Assembly: GCA_019247795.1 (NCBI GenBank)
Contig: JAFBAK010000353.1
Coordinates: forward strand, 1 to 40,078
DNA: 40,078 nt
Direction: 5' to 3'
Source: Hyphomicrobiales bacterium
GTDB taxonomy: Bacteria; Pseudomonadota; Alphaproteobacteria; Rhizobiales; Beijerinckiaceae
In this document: positions 8,925 to 16,040 of the stretch, piece after piece
Layout of the letters: each line of letters opens with the position of its first letter
How positions within the stretch are numbered: the stretch's first letter is position 1
The notes under the pieces: model-generated
What the model was told of the DNA's origin: nothing
The model's input: the letters and a program-made list of their open reading frames with translations, nothing else
Databases searched by the model: none
Program-made: the position numbers and the translations under genes

Positions 8925-8939
8925 TAACTGTTTCAGTTA
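8925..8939. promoter_or_regulatory. 15-bp palindrome, candidate operator
   Basis: TAACTG-TTT-CAGTTA is a perfect inverted repeat (6-bp arms, 3-bp spacer) in an AT-rich patch between the divergent binding-protein and Nudix genes. It lies 35 bp before the Nudix ATG and 217 bp from the transporter start. It does not match an Irr box. No regulator gene is adjacent, so the role is only inferred from symmetry and position. Confidence 0.3.
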
Positions 8940-8974
8940 GATTCGATCCTCGATGTTCTTGAGGGGAGGTCGCG

Positions 8975-9502
8975 ATGGCGCATCACCACCGCCAAAACCG
9001 GCAGACCATGATTTCGATTTCTGCGGAACACCCGAAAAAAAGATCGGTCGAAGGGAAGCGCCAAGTGGCGGCGTTGGTGTTTCGCATCTCAGAAACCGGC
9101 CGGCTGCAATTTCTCCTCATGACCTCACTCGGAACGGGTCGGGCCGTCATTCCGAAGGGCTGGCCAATGAAGGGCCTCCCCGACTACGAAGCCGCTGCGA
9201 CGGAGGCATATGAAGAAGCAGGTATCGTGGGCGATATCGACCGCACCTCGATCGGGAGCTACGAGTATCTGAAGCGCTCGACCTCGAACATCAAGCTTGT
9301 CAGCGTGGAGGTCTTTCCGCTCAGGGCAAAGCGTCAGCGAAAAACCTGGCCCGAAAGGGGTCGCCGCGAATTGGGATGGTTCGGCCCGGAGGACGCAGCA
9401 AATTTGGTCAGCGAACCCGGACTATCGAGATTGCTGCGAGCATTTCACCCGATAGCAACTGACGAATGGGCGCGCTCACGAGCTGATCGGAAGCACCCGT
9501 AA
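8975..9502 (+). CDS. Nudix hydrolase with degenerate Nudix box
   Basis: This 175-residue cytoplasmic protein has a Nudix fold. The Nudix motif normally reads G-x5-E-x7-R-E-U-x-E-E-x-G-U. Here the aligned segment begins at GWPMKG and ends in TEAYEEAGI, so the first Glu is Leu and the Arg is Thr, while the metal-binding E-x2-EE core is intact. This 'PKGWPMKG...EAYEEAGI' pattern recurs in rhizobial Nudix proteins of the diphosphoinositol/dinucleotide-phosphatase-like group, so the enzyme is probably active. An excellent ribosome site (GGGGAGG, 5 nt before ATG 8975) fixes the start over the internal Met at 9008. The substrate is unknown; an organic pyrophosphate is expected. Confidence 0.82.
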   Translation: MAHHHRQNRQTMISISAEHPKKRSVEGKRQVAALVFRISETGRLQFLLMTSLGTGRAVIPKGWPMKGLPDYEAAATEAYEEAGIVGDIDRTSIGSYEYLKRSTSNIKLVSVEVFPLRAKRQRKTWPERGRRELGWFGPEDAANLVSEPGLSRLLRAFHPIATDEWARSRADRKHP

Positions 9503-9530
9503 GCCAGCTCACTGGAAGCACTCTTGTCTC

Positions 9531-9605
9531 GGGCAATGTGCGATTCCTGAGCAATGTGCGATTCCTGGGCAAGTGTGCGATTCTTGGGCAAGTGTGCGGT
9601 CGATT
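9531..9605. repeat. 18-bp tandem repeat, about four copies
   Basis: Four head-to-tail units run at 9531-9548, 9549-9566, 9567-9585 and 9586-9605. The unit is GGGCAATGTGCGATTCCT; copies 3 and 4 have a 1-nt insertion (GGGCAAGTGTGCGATTCTT) and the fourth decays after GTGTGCG. The array fills the space between the Nudix stop and the next small gene. No function can be read from it; slipped-strand copy variation is plausible. Confidence 0.85.
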
Positions 9606-9635
9606 GGTCCCAAAGACCTTTGAATGGGGACGAGC

Positions 9636-9887
9636 ATGAGGCAGACCAGCGAGAGCGAGATCGAGGACATCATCACGTCGCGCCTCAGGCGGGATGACCC
9701 TGACATCGAGCGCATCGGCATACGCGAAGAGGGCGTCGGATGGCGCTGCCATTGGATTTGGCTCGCCAACGATGCGCCTCGCCTCACGATGGAGGAGTGG
9801 AACACGGTCCTCGATAAAGCCAACTTGATTCTCGTCGACCTTTTGAAAGATTGCACGATCGTCAAGAAGCGGAAAAGGACGCGCTGA
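9636..9887 (+). CDS. Small conserved-looking hypothetical protein (83 aa)
   Basis: I do not recognise this protein. It is soluble, with an acidic N-terminus (SESEIEDIITSRLRRDD), a central 'GVGWRCHWIWLAND' segment rich in aromatic residues, and a basic C-terminus (VKKRKRTR). There is no signal peptide or membrane helix. The ATG at 9636 is preferred over 9624 because GGGGA lies 6 nt before it. The stop is only 2 nt from the stop of the convergent acetyltransferase gene. Composition looks coding, but it could be a chance ORF in GC-rich DNA. Confidence 0.5.
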   Translation: MRQTSESEIEDIITSRLRRDDPDIERIGIREEGVGWRCHWIWLANDAPRLTMEEWNTVLDKANLILVDLLKDCTIVKKRKRTR

Positions 9888-9889
9888 TA

Positions 9890-10318
9890 CTATGCAAGGC
9901 ACTTGGTCATGAGGTGCGAAGTGGCCGTGACTTTGTAGCCGATGCGCTCATAAAACCTTCGGGCATCCTCGCGATCGATACGCGTATGGAGCACGACCCG
10001 ATCTATTCCCCGGGATATGGCCCAGGTCTCGGCAGCACGCACCAATTGCTTTCCAACCCCCTTTTTTCGGACGCTCTGATCGACAACGAGCGACTGCAAT
10101 ACGACCTCCAAAGCTTTCTCGAGTGCGGGTCTCTCATACGCATGAGCGAGGCCATAAATTCTGCCGCTCTCCTCTGCCGCCACGGCGAAATGGGTCGAGC
10201 TCGCCAGCACGCGGTCGATGCGAGAGGCGAGTTCTGCAACATCGACATTGTAATCAAGCTGCCGGAGTAGATGGCTCGCGGCCTGCTGATCGGACGATCG
10301 AAGGGGTCGAATAAGCAT
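9890..10318 (-). CDS. GNAT family N-acetyltransferase
   Basis: This 142-residue protein has the GNAT fold. The beta4-alpha3 acetyl-CoA pyrophosphate loop is seen in 'VVDQSVRKKGVGKQLVRAAE' (R-x-x-G-x-G type), followed by the typical C-terminal 'DARRFYERIGYKV'. The N-terminus 'MLIRPLRSSDQQA' is also standard. It should transfer an acetyl group from acetyl-CoA to an amine of a small molecule or protein; the acceptor is unknown. It runs convergent to the small hypothetical gene. Confidence 0.85.
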   Translation of the reverse strand: MLIRPLRSSDQQAASHLLRQLDYNVDVAELASRIDRVLASSTHFAVAAEESGRIYGLAHAYERPALEKALEVVLQSLVVDQSVRKKGVGKQLVRAAETWAISRGIDRVVLHTRIDREDARRFYERIGYKVTATSHLMTKCLA

Positions 10319-10764
10319 GAGGGGCAGGCTCGCATATTGGTCGTTTCAGCTCAAACATGGGGTTACCCGAGACGCTGGAAATCTGGGAACCGAGTTGAGT
10401 GAACAAGTTGAGCGACGACAATTTTTTGTGGATCTCTTCTTTGACTCACGTCCGCCCGTCATCTGAGAGAAACGGCGGCGCGGAGAGCTTCTTCGCTTCA
10501 TCCGATCAGGGGGTTCAAAGACTCCGGGCGGCACGCCCGGTTCAGTTCAACAGTTCAACAGGCGTTGAGCCCTTATTGACGCAATCCAGGATCCGTCGTT
10601 CCAGGTTCGGCGCAGGGATTTGAGGGCCGGAGATAGATGTCCAGACGAGCCGAAGATAGCCGGACTGCCGGCCGTCGTTGCACTCGCGCTCGAGGCATCG
10701 TCCTCTTGCTCGCTTGACCGCCGTCCGAACGGAAAGATGAGTCATGAGGCGAGAGGAGCAACCC
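10319..10764. other. Gene-free stretch with one strong hairpin
   Basis: This 446-bp gap lies between the divergent GNAT and M20 peptidase genes. Short ORFs here lack ribosome sites and family features, so I call none. It contains a perfect hairpin at 10524-10540 (CCGGGCG-GCA-CGCCCGG) without a clear T-tract, and just after it a tandem 8-mer AGTTCAAC-AGTTCAAC (10544-10559). The promoters of both flanking genes should lie here, but no confident -35/-10 pair was found. Confidence 0.5.
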
Positions 10765-12000
10765 ATGCTGCCTGACCATGCTGCGGAGGTCGCAGCTATC
10801 ATGGCGGATCCCGCCTTCAAGGTGGCACTCGCCACTCTCGAAGCGGAGCATGAACGAACCGTCGCGGATATCGTTGCACTGACGGAAATTCCAGCGCCCC
10901 CGTTCAAAGAAGAAAGGCGCGCGGCTGCCTATTTCGACATGCTCGTGGCTCACGGGCTCGACGAAGTTGAGCGCGATGATGTCGGCAATGTCACGGGGCT
11001 ACGACGTGGGGAGGGAAACGGAGGCCTCGTCGCGGTCGCTGGGCATCTGGACACTGTTTTTTCCGAGGGCACCGAGGTCAAGGTGCGGCGCGAAGGGACG
11101 AAGTTGTTCGCGCCCGGGATCGGTGACGATACGCGCAGCCTCGCCGTGCTGCTCGCTTTCCTCCGCGCCCTGGACGCCGCCGGCATCCGTACCCGACGCG
11201 ACCTTCTGATCGTCGGCGATGTCGGCGAGGAAGGTCTCGGCGATCTCCGCGGAATGCGCCATCTGTTCACCAAGGGGCGCTACCGTGATCGCGTCGAGGC
11301 TTTTATCACCGTCGACAGTCCGGACATGGACAAGCTCGTGACCATTGGGGTGGGCTCGAAACGATACCAAGTGGTATTCCGCGGGCCGGGCGGTCACAGC
11401 TTCCAGGCTTTCGGGCTCGTCAATCCCGCCTATGCGATGAGCCGCGCCATCGTCGAGCTTGGCAAAATCCAGGCACCGCAGACGCCACGCACCACCTTTT
11501 GCGCCAGCATCGTGCGCGGTGGCAGCTCCGTTAATGCCATTCCGGCTGAGGTTTCCGTCGACATCGATTTGCGCTCTGAATCGGCGGCCGAGCTCGCGCA
11601 ATTGGACAAGACATTCCGCGCCATCGTCACGTCGGCAGTCGCGGAAGAGAACACGATGCGCTCAACAAGCGACGGCAAGATCACCGCAGAGCTCGTGAGT
11701 ATCGGGGATCGGCCAGCCGGAACGACGCCGCCTGATGCGGACATCGTCCGCTACGCAGTGGCGGCTCTCGCAGCTCAGGGAATCGCGGTCCAAGAGGAAG
11801 CCTCCTCGACCGACGCCAATCTCCCGATGAGCCTCGGCATCCCGGCGATCAAAATCGGCTCGGGCGGCCGAGGCGGCCGCGCACATTCGGTCGAGGAGTG
11901 GATCGACGTCGAAAAGGCCGAGAGCCTCCGCGGCATGGCAGCCGGGCTCGCCACGATCCTGGCTGTCGCCGGCTTCATTCCCTCGACGAGAACGAGGTGA
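10765..12000 (+). CDS. M20 family metallopeptidase (PepT/ArgE-like)
   Basis: This 411-residue cytoplasmic zinc hydrolase is of the M20 family. Motifs in order are the first metal ligand and neighbouring Asp in 'VAVAGHLDTVF', the bridging Asp in 'APGIGDDTRS', the catalytic Glu pair in 'VGDVGEEGLGD', a later Asp ligand in 'ITVDSPD', the lid-domain 'GPGGHSFQAFG', and the last His in 'GRAHSVEEWID'. The set is complete, so activity is expected on a dipeptide, tripeptide or N-acyl amino acid. I start at ATG 10765 because AGAGGAG lies at good spacing; an upstream in-frame ATG at 10744 would add seven residues. The gene stands alone, and tRNA-Glu follows on the other strand. Confidence 0.87.
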   Translation: MLPDHAAEVAAIMADPAFKVALATLEAEHERTVADIVALTEIPAPPFKEERRAAAYFDMLVAHGLDEVERDDVGNVTGLRRGEGNGGLVAVAGHLDTVFSEGTEVKVRREGTKLFAPGIGDDTRSLAVLLAFLRALDAAGIRTRRDLLIVGDVGEEGLGDLRGMRHLFTKGRYRDRVEAFITVDSPDMDKLVTIGVGSKRYQVVFRGPGGHSFQAFGLVNPAYAMSRAIVELGKIQAPQTPRTTFCASIVRGGSSVNAIPAEVSVDIDLRSESAAELAQLDKTFRAIVTSAVAEENTMRSTSDGKITAELVSIGDRPAGTTPPDADIVRYAVAALAAQGIAVQEEASSTDANLPMSLGIPAIKIGSGGRGGRAHSVEEWIDVEKAESLRGMAAGLATILAVAGFIPSTRTR

Positions 12001-12058
12001 GTGCAAAAAGCAATTCTTGCACTCAGTCCCAAAGAAGTATCAGCTATTCTCAAAAGCT

Positions 12059-12134
12059 TGGCGCTCCCAAGGGGACTCGAACCCCTGTTTTCGCCGTGAG
12101 AGGGCGACGTCCTGGACCGCTAGACGATGGGAGC
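12059..12134 (-). tRNA. tRNA-Glu (anticodon CTC)
   Basis: On the minus strand the gene begins GCTCCCATCG and ends TGGGAGC-G-CCA, giving a perfect 7-bp acceptor stem, discriminator G and an encoded CCA. The anticodon stem CGCC/GGCG encloses loop CTCTCAC, so the anticodon is CTC, reading GAG (Glu). The T-arm is AGGGG-TTCGAGT-CCCCT. All arms pair, so the gene looks functional. Confidence 0.96.
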
Positions 12135-12150
12135 GGCAGCGCAAGCCGCT

Positions 12151-12179
12151 TCTATAAAGCGCGAGTGGCGAGGCTTCAA
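12151..12179 (-). promoter_or_regulatory. Sigma-70 type promoter of tRNA-Glu
   Basis: On the minus strand, TTGAAG (12179-12174) and TATAGA (12156-12151) are separated by exactly 17 nt. The -10 box ends 16 nt before the first base of the tRNA. Both boxes and the spacing fit a housekeeping promoter. Confidence 0.75.
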
Positions 12180-12261
12180 GTTGCGCGTGCGTCGGCTTTC
12201 GTCGGGGGAACGAAATCGAGCGCCTTTCGGTTAAGCCTGCGTCAAGCCCGAGGTGACCGAC

Positions 12262-12477
12262 ATGAAACTTGCTGCACCGCTATGTCTTTCACTCATTCTG
12301 GTTTTGCCGGCTCCCGCCTATGCAAAGGGCTGCATCAAGGGCGCGGTCGTCGGCGGCGTTGCCGGTCACTATGCCGGTCATCATGGTGTGCTCGGAGCGA
12401 TGGCCGGTTGCGCCATCGGTCACCATCGCGCCAAGGAACGCGAAAAGGAAGAGCACAAACAGCAAGACCCTGGCTAA
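12262..12477 (+). CDS. Small exported glycine-zipper, His-rich protein (71 aa)
   Basis: The start is ATG 12262 behind GAGGTGA. Residues 1-21 form a signal peptide (LCLSLILVLPAPAYA, cut after Ala21). The mature 50 residues carry glycine every fourth position (27, 31, 35, 39 and 45, 49, 53), a glycine zipper expected to pack against another helix or membrane. Two cysteines (24 and 50) flank this zipper and could form a disulphide. Histidines cluster at 36, 40-41 and 54-55, and the end is charged (REKEEHKQQ). It resembles the broad class of glycine-zipper envelope proteins; no specific role is known. It lies alone between the tRNA and the DHFR-like gene. Confidence 0.7.
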   Translation: MKLAAPLCLSLILVLPAPAYAKGCIKGAVVGGVAGHYAGHHGVLGAMAGCAIGHHRAKEREKEEHKQQDPG

Positions 12478-12590
12478 AACACTCACTCGGTCCGTCTTCG
12501 TGACCACGAACAGCCGGGTGTCGGCCGACCGCGCCGCGTGGTGTGGGCGTGTGGTCCCCTGGCACAGCCTCCCGTGATCGATGCCATCCG

Positions 12591-13007
12591 ATGAAGCAGA
12601 CCATCGTCAGGGTCGTCTGCGCCATAGGCCGATCGGGACAGCTTGGACTGAATGGACGCCTCCCCTGGGAAGGCAATCGCGGGCGTGAGTTCGTCGACGA
12701 CGTCGCGCGATTTTTCGAGATCACGAGAGGTCACGTCTTGCTCGCGGGTCCACGGACGATCGCCAGCGTGCCCGATTTTGCGCGCAGCGACCGGGATTTG
12801 TTCGTCTTGCGCTCGAGCATGAAGCCCGAAGAGACACTGAAACGCTTCTCAGGGCGCATCGTCTTCATCGGCGGCGGCCCCCCTGTCTGGACGGCCTATG
12901 CGCCCTTTGTCACTCATTGGGATATCACGCGACTTCCCTATGATGGGCCGGCCGACCGTTGGTTCGAGCCGAGCTGGCTTGTGCAAAGCCAAAAATCAGA
13001 CGCGTGA
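12591..13007 (+). CDS. Short dihydrofolate reductase-like protein
   Basis: This 138-residue protein has the DHFR fold. N-terminal 'VRVVCAIGRSGQLGLNGRLPW' aligns with the DHFR start and its PW motif. 'DDVARFFEIT' aligns with the segment that carries the catalytic acid (Asp37 here, Asp27 in E. coli), 'LLAGPRTIASVP' with 'MGRHTWESIG', and 'VFIGGGPPVW' with the NADPH-binding IGGG. It is about 20 residues shorter than E. coli FolA and the MGR-TW motif is altered, so it may be a paralogue with weak or different activity rather than the main FolA. ATG 12591 is chosen because the DHFR fold begins right after it, although no strong ribosome site is visible. Its last 12 bases overlap the end of the convergent Na/Pi gene. 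Confidence 0.72.
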   Translation: MKQTIVRVVCAIGRSGQLGLNGRLPWEGNRGREFVDDVARFFEITRGHVLLAGPRTIASVPDFARSDRDLFVLRSSMKPEETLKRFSGRIVFIGGGPPVWTAYAPFVTHWDITRLPYDGPADRWFEPSWLVQSQKSDA

Positions 13008-14705
13008 CGGCCCGGTGAGCGCTTGGCCGTTCGATGGAGCCTCGATCTGCTCTTTCTCGCGCGCGAGAAGCCGGCTTTCGGCGAGCTCGCCTGCCTCCTC
13101 CAGGATCGGATATCCCACCGAAGCGAGATGGCTGTTGATGCGCTTGAGATCGCGGATGATGTCGAGATGGATGGCGCTCGAGGCGATCGATTCCGGCCGC
13201 CCGTCGCGCAGGCGCGCATAGTGGCGATCGGAGGTGTCCCGCTCGGCGGCGCGCACGAGCGACTTCTCGGAGATGAGCTTGCGCGCAAGTGTCACGTCAC
13301 GCGTCGCGAAGACGTTCAGCGCGAGGCGAAGCTCGTCCATGACGAGGCCATGGAATTTCTTGATCTCCTGAAGACCTTCGCTCGAAAAGACGTAGTTGTT
13401 CTTGATCTTTTTGGCGGCGAGCTCCATCAAATTCTTGTCGATGATGTCACCGATATGCTCGAGATTCGTGGTGAAGCTTAAGATCTCTTGAAAACGGCGG
13501 CTTTCCTCCTCGCTCAGGCCGGAGCGCGAGACGTCGATGAGGTAAAGCTTGATCGCCTCATGCAGCCGGTCGACGGCGTTGTCTGACTTTTCGACGTCGC
13601 GCATGAGCTTCACATCGGAATTCTCGAAGACGACCAGCGCCTGGCGCAGCATGTCGCTCACACGGTCGCCCATGTTGAGCGTCTCGCGCATCGCGCAGGC
13701 GAGCGCCTCCGAGGCATTGTCGAGCACGTTCGGATCGAGATGGCGAGGCGTCGAGAGATCCTCGAGCTTGCGCGGCTCGGGCACAAGGCGCGCGCAAACC
13801 TTCGCGAAGCTGTCCGTCAACAACAATGACACGATGGCCGCCACCACATTGAAGGCAAGATGGAAATCGATCATCAACCGGCCAGGATCGATGCCGAGCG
13901 TGTCCGACCAATGGGCGAGGGGCGAAAGCGCAGGCAAAATCAGGATGACGGCGGCCCCTCGCATCAGAAGGTTGCCGAGCGGCACGCGTCGCGCGGCAGG
14001 CGGCGAACCTGACAAGTCGAGAAATGGCGCGATAGCTCCGCCGAGATTCGCGCCGAGAACGAGCGCGAAACCGGCCTCGGTCGGCACGGCGCCGGTCGAG
14101 GCCAGAAGCTTGACGAAAAGAACGATCGAAAGACTCGAATGAGCGAGCCAGGTGAGGATCGAAGCGGCCAGAAGCGCCGGAATGGGTTCCTCCGAGATCG
14201 CGCCGATGACGGTGCGGAAGGTGGGCGAGCCCTTCAAAGGATCGATCGTGGAAGTCATGAGATCGAGCGCAAGCAGCATCAAACCAAGGCCGATGAGGCT
14301 GCGTGCAAGGCCGCGCGGCCGCTCGGCGCTCGAGCTCATGAACAAGATGACGCCAATCGCGACCACTGCTGACCAGAGCCACAACACGTCGAAGGAAAAG
14401 ATCTGCGCCGCGAGGGCCGTGCCGACATTGGCGCCGAGCATGACGGCCAGCGCCGCCGCCAGACCGATCATGCCGCGCCCGCAGAATGAGCCGAGGAGAA
14501 GGGCCGTCGCTGTCGAGCTCTGCACCAGCACCGTCACCACGAGCCCGCTCGCGAATGCGTAGAAGCGATTGCTCGTGAATGCCGCAAGCAGGCGCCGCAG
14601 GGCGCCGCCGAGCGTGCGAGTGACGCCGGTGCGCACCATGCGCACGCCCCACAAAAGCAGTGTGACGCTGCCCACAAGGCTCGTGAATAGCTCGGTTCCT
14701 TGCAT
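12996..14705 (-). CDS. Na/Pi cotransporter family protein with PhoU-like C-terminal domain
   Basis: The protein has 569 residues from the chosen ATG. The N-terminal ~310 residues form the NptA-type sodium/phosphate symporter, with duplicated QSS/GAN motifs: 'VLVQSSTATALLLGSF' plus 'MLGANVGTAL', then 'LAHSSLSIVLFV' plus 'VLGANLGGAIAPF'. From about residue 330 the rest is helical and PhoU-like ('DNAVDRLHEAIKLYLIDVS', 'TNLEHIGDIIDKNL'). The start at 14705 (MQGTELFTSLVGS) matches family N-termini; the in-frame start at 14762 adds an arginine-rich piece. A PhoB-box-like sequence lies 63 bp upstream on the coding strand, consistent with phosphate import induced by starvation, although some relatives move phosphate outward. 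It overlaps the DHFR-like gene tail-to-tail. Confidence 0.86.
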   Translation of the reverse strand: MQGTELFTSLVGSVTLLLWGVRMVRTGVTRTLGGALRRLLAAFTSNRFYAFASGLVVTVLVQSSTATALLLGSFCGRGMIGLAAALAVMLGANVGTALAAQIFSFDVLWLWSAVVAIGVILFMSSSAERPRGLARSLIGLGLMLLALDLMTSTIDPLKGSPTFRTVIGAISEEPIPALLAASILTWLAHSSLSIVLFVKLLASTGAVPTEAGFALVLGANLGGAIAPFLDLSGSPPAARRVPLGNLLMRGAAVILILPALSPLAHWSDTLGIDPGRLMIDFHLAFNVVAAIVSLLLTDSFAKVCARLVPEPRKLEDLSTPRHLDPNVLDNASEALACAMRETLNMGDRVSDMLRQALVVFENSDVKLMRDVEKSDNAVDRLHEAIKLYLIDVSRSGLSEEESRRFQEILSFTTNLEHIGDIIDKNLMELAAKKIKNNYVFSSEGLQEIKKFHGLVMDELRLALNVFATRDVTLARKLISEKSLVRAAERDTSDRHYARLRDGRPESIASSAIHLDIIRDLKRINSHLASVGYPILEEAGELAESRLLAREKEQIEAPSNGQALTGPSRV

Positions 14706-14768
14706 GGCCGAACACGCTCCGCCCCCGCGACGCAACTTTCGGACTTGCCAGAAAGCCGGCAAGCTATT

Positions 14769-14786
14769 GTGACAGATTGATGACTA
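14769..14786 (-). promoter_or_regulatory. Candidate Pho box (PhoB site) upstream of Na/Pi cotransporter
   Basis: Reading the minus strand, TAGTCAT-CAAT-CTGTCAC matches the Pho-box layout CTGTCAT-N4-CTGTCAT with 5/7 and 6/7 identities and the exact 4-nt spacer. It lies 63 bp before the ATG of a phosphate transporter gene and points toward it. The gene's function supports the call; no footprint data are available. Confidence 0.6.
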
Positions 14787-15011
14787 ATCCTCTCGCGAGC
14801 CGGTGTCGAGCCGATCCGTCGACGTGGCCTGTCGGTATTTCGGCGAGATGGACAGTAGGTTCAATGGTTGTTCGACCAGCATTTCCTTAACTGCGCTTTG
14901 AAGCTAGAGCACGATCGTTTCCGTCGAGCACCACCACCGCTGAGTTGTTGATCATGCGTTGTGCTGGCAAGGCAGTGGGAGCTTTGCGTCAGGTCAAAAG
15001 GTCGAACCGCG

Positions 15012-15926
15012 ATGAAGCAGAAACCCACCACCCAAGCTTCGGCTGTGTCCGGCGCGAACGAAGCGAAAATCAAGCCCGCGCTCACACTCGCGGATCTTCG
15101 CCGTGAGATCGATCGCATCGACGAGGCGATGCATTGCCTGCTCATGGAGCGAGGCGAGATCATCGCCACGCTGATTCGCGTCAAGAAATCGGACGAGACC
15201 GGCTCCGCTTTCCGTCCCGGGCGGGAAGCCGAGATGATGCGCCGCCTGGCGGGGCGGCATTCCGGGCTCTTGCCGCTCGATACCGCGGAAGGCATCTGGC
15301 GGGTCATCATCGGGACCTTCACCTATGTGCAGAAGGCCTATTCGGTGCACGCCGATATTTCGGGTGGAGATGCGCCGATGCGGGATTCGGCGCGCTTCCA
15401 TTTCGGCTTCACCGTCCCCTTCCTGACGCATCCGAGTGCCCTCGAGGTGATCGCGGCCGTAGCTGCATCCGTGGGCGATCTCGGCATGTTCCGCTCCGAT
15501 CAGGGTGCGCAGGCAGGCGCCTGGTGGACGGAACTCGCCGATCCTTCCGCACCCAAGATCATCGCGCGCCTGCCCTTCATCGAACGTCCGGATCATCCGG
15601 CCGGAACACCGGTTTTCGTTGTGGCAAAGCCGCTCGCGGACGCGGCCGCGCGGGAGCGGGTGCTCATCTGCGTCGGACTCGAACGCTGGCGGGCGTCAGT
15701 TCCGACCATTCTCGGCGAGCTCGGAGCAGCCGTCATTTCGAGCGCGGCGACGCCGAATGGCCTGAGCCTCCTCGTCGAAGGTCCGGGAGTTCTTTCACCG
15801 GAAGAACTGATGGCCGCGCTCTCGCGCGCGGGAGTGGCCGTCACCGGCGCGAGCGAATGCGGATCGCACGCGGAACGCTTCGCCATCGGTTCTCAGGGAA
15901 AAGCGGAACAAGTCGTGTCCGAGTAA
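15012..15926 (+). CDS. Chorismate mutase (AroQ-type domain plus C-terminal domain)
   Basis: The protein has 304 residues from ATG 15012. Residues ~25-105 are an AroQ helical chorismate mutase domain: 'LADLRREIDRIDEAMHCLLM', 'ERGEIIATLIRVKKSDE' and 'FRPGREAEMMRRL' supply the conserved Arg, Arg, Lys and Arg-Glu active-site residues. It converts chorismate to prephenate for Phe/Tyr synthesis. The remaining ~190 residues ('RFHFGFTVPFLTHPSALEV', 'APKIIARLPFIERPDHP') form a second domain I recall from other rhizobial chorismate mutases, where its role is not established. In relatives hisC and tyrA usually follow; here threonine dehydratase does. Upstream ORF extension to 14961 has no supporting ribosome site. 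Confidence 0.84.
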   Translation: MKQKPTTQASAVSGANEAKIKPALTLADLRREIDRIDEAMHCLLMERGEIIATLIRVKKSDETGSAFRPGREAEMMRRLAGRHSGLLPLDTAEGIWRVIIGTFTYVQKAYSVHADISGGDAPMRDSARFHFGFTVPFLTHPSALEVIAAVAASVGDLGMFRSDQGAQAGAWWTELADPSAPKIIARLPFIERPDHPAGTPVFVVAKPLADAAARERVLICVGLERWRASVPTILGELGAAVISSAATPNGLSLLVEGPGVLSPEELMAALSRAGVAVTGASECGSHAERFAIGSQGKAEQVVSE

Positions 15927-15973
15927 CGCGCCGCTGCCGCATAGGATGACCCACCGCTGAAGCACCGCTCCCG

Positions 15974-16007
15974 TTCCCTTCAAATCGGAAGGTCGCTAAG
16001 AAGGGAA
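15974..16007. repeat. Inverted repeat between chorismate mutase and threonine dehydratase
   Basis: TTCCCTTC (15974-15981) and GAAGGGAA (16000-16007) are perfect 8-bp arms around an 18-nt loop, 33 bp before the next ATG. It could be a leader hairpin or an operator. It is unlikely to be an intrinsic terminator because no T-tract follows. Confidence 0.45.
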
Positions 16008-16040
16008 GCGCTGGTTCAATTCTCGCTTATCAGGTCTCAC

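Noticed and set aside
14744-14763. CTTGCC/GGCAAG hairpin upstream of the Na/Pi gene
   Set aside because: Only 6 bp with an 8-nt loop, in a promoter region; insufficient to call a regulatory element apart from the Pho box.
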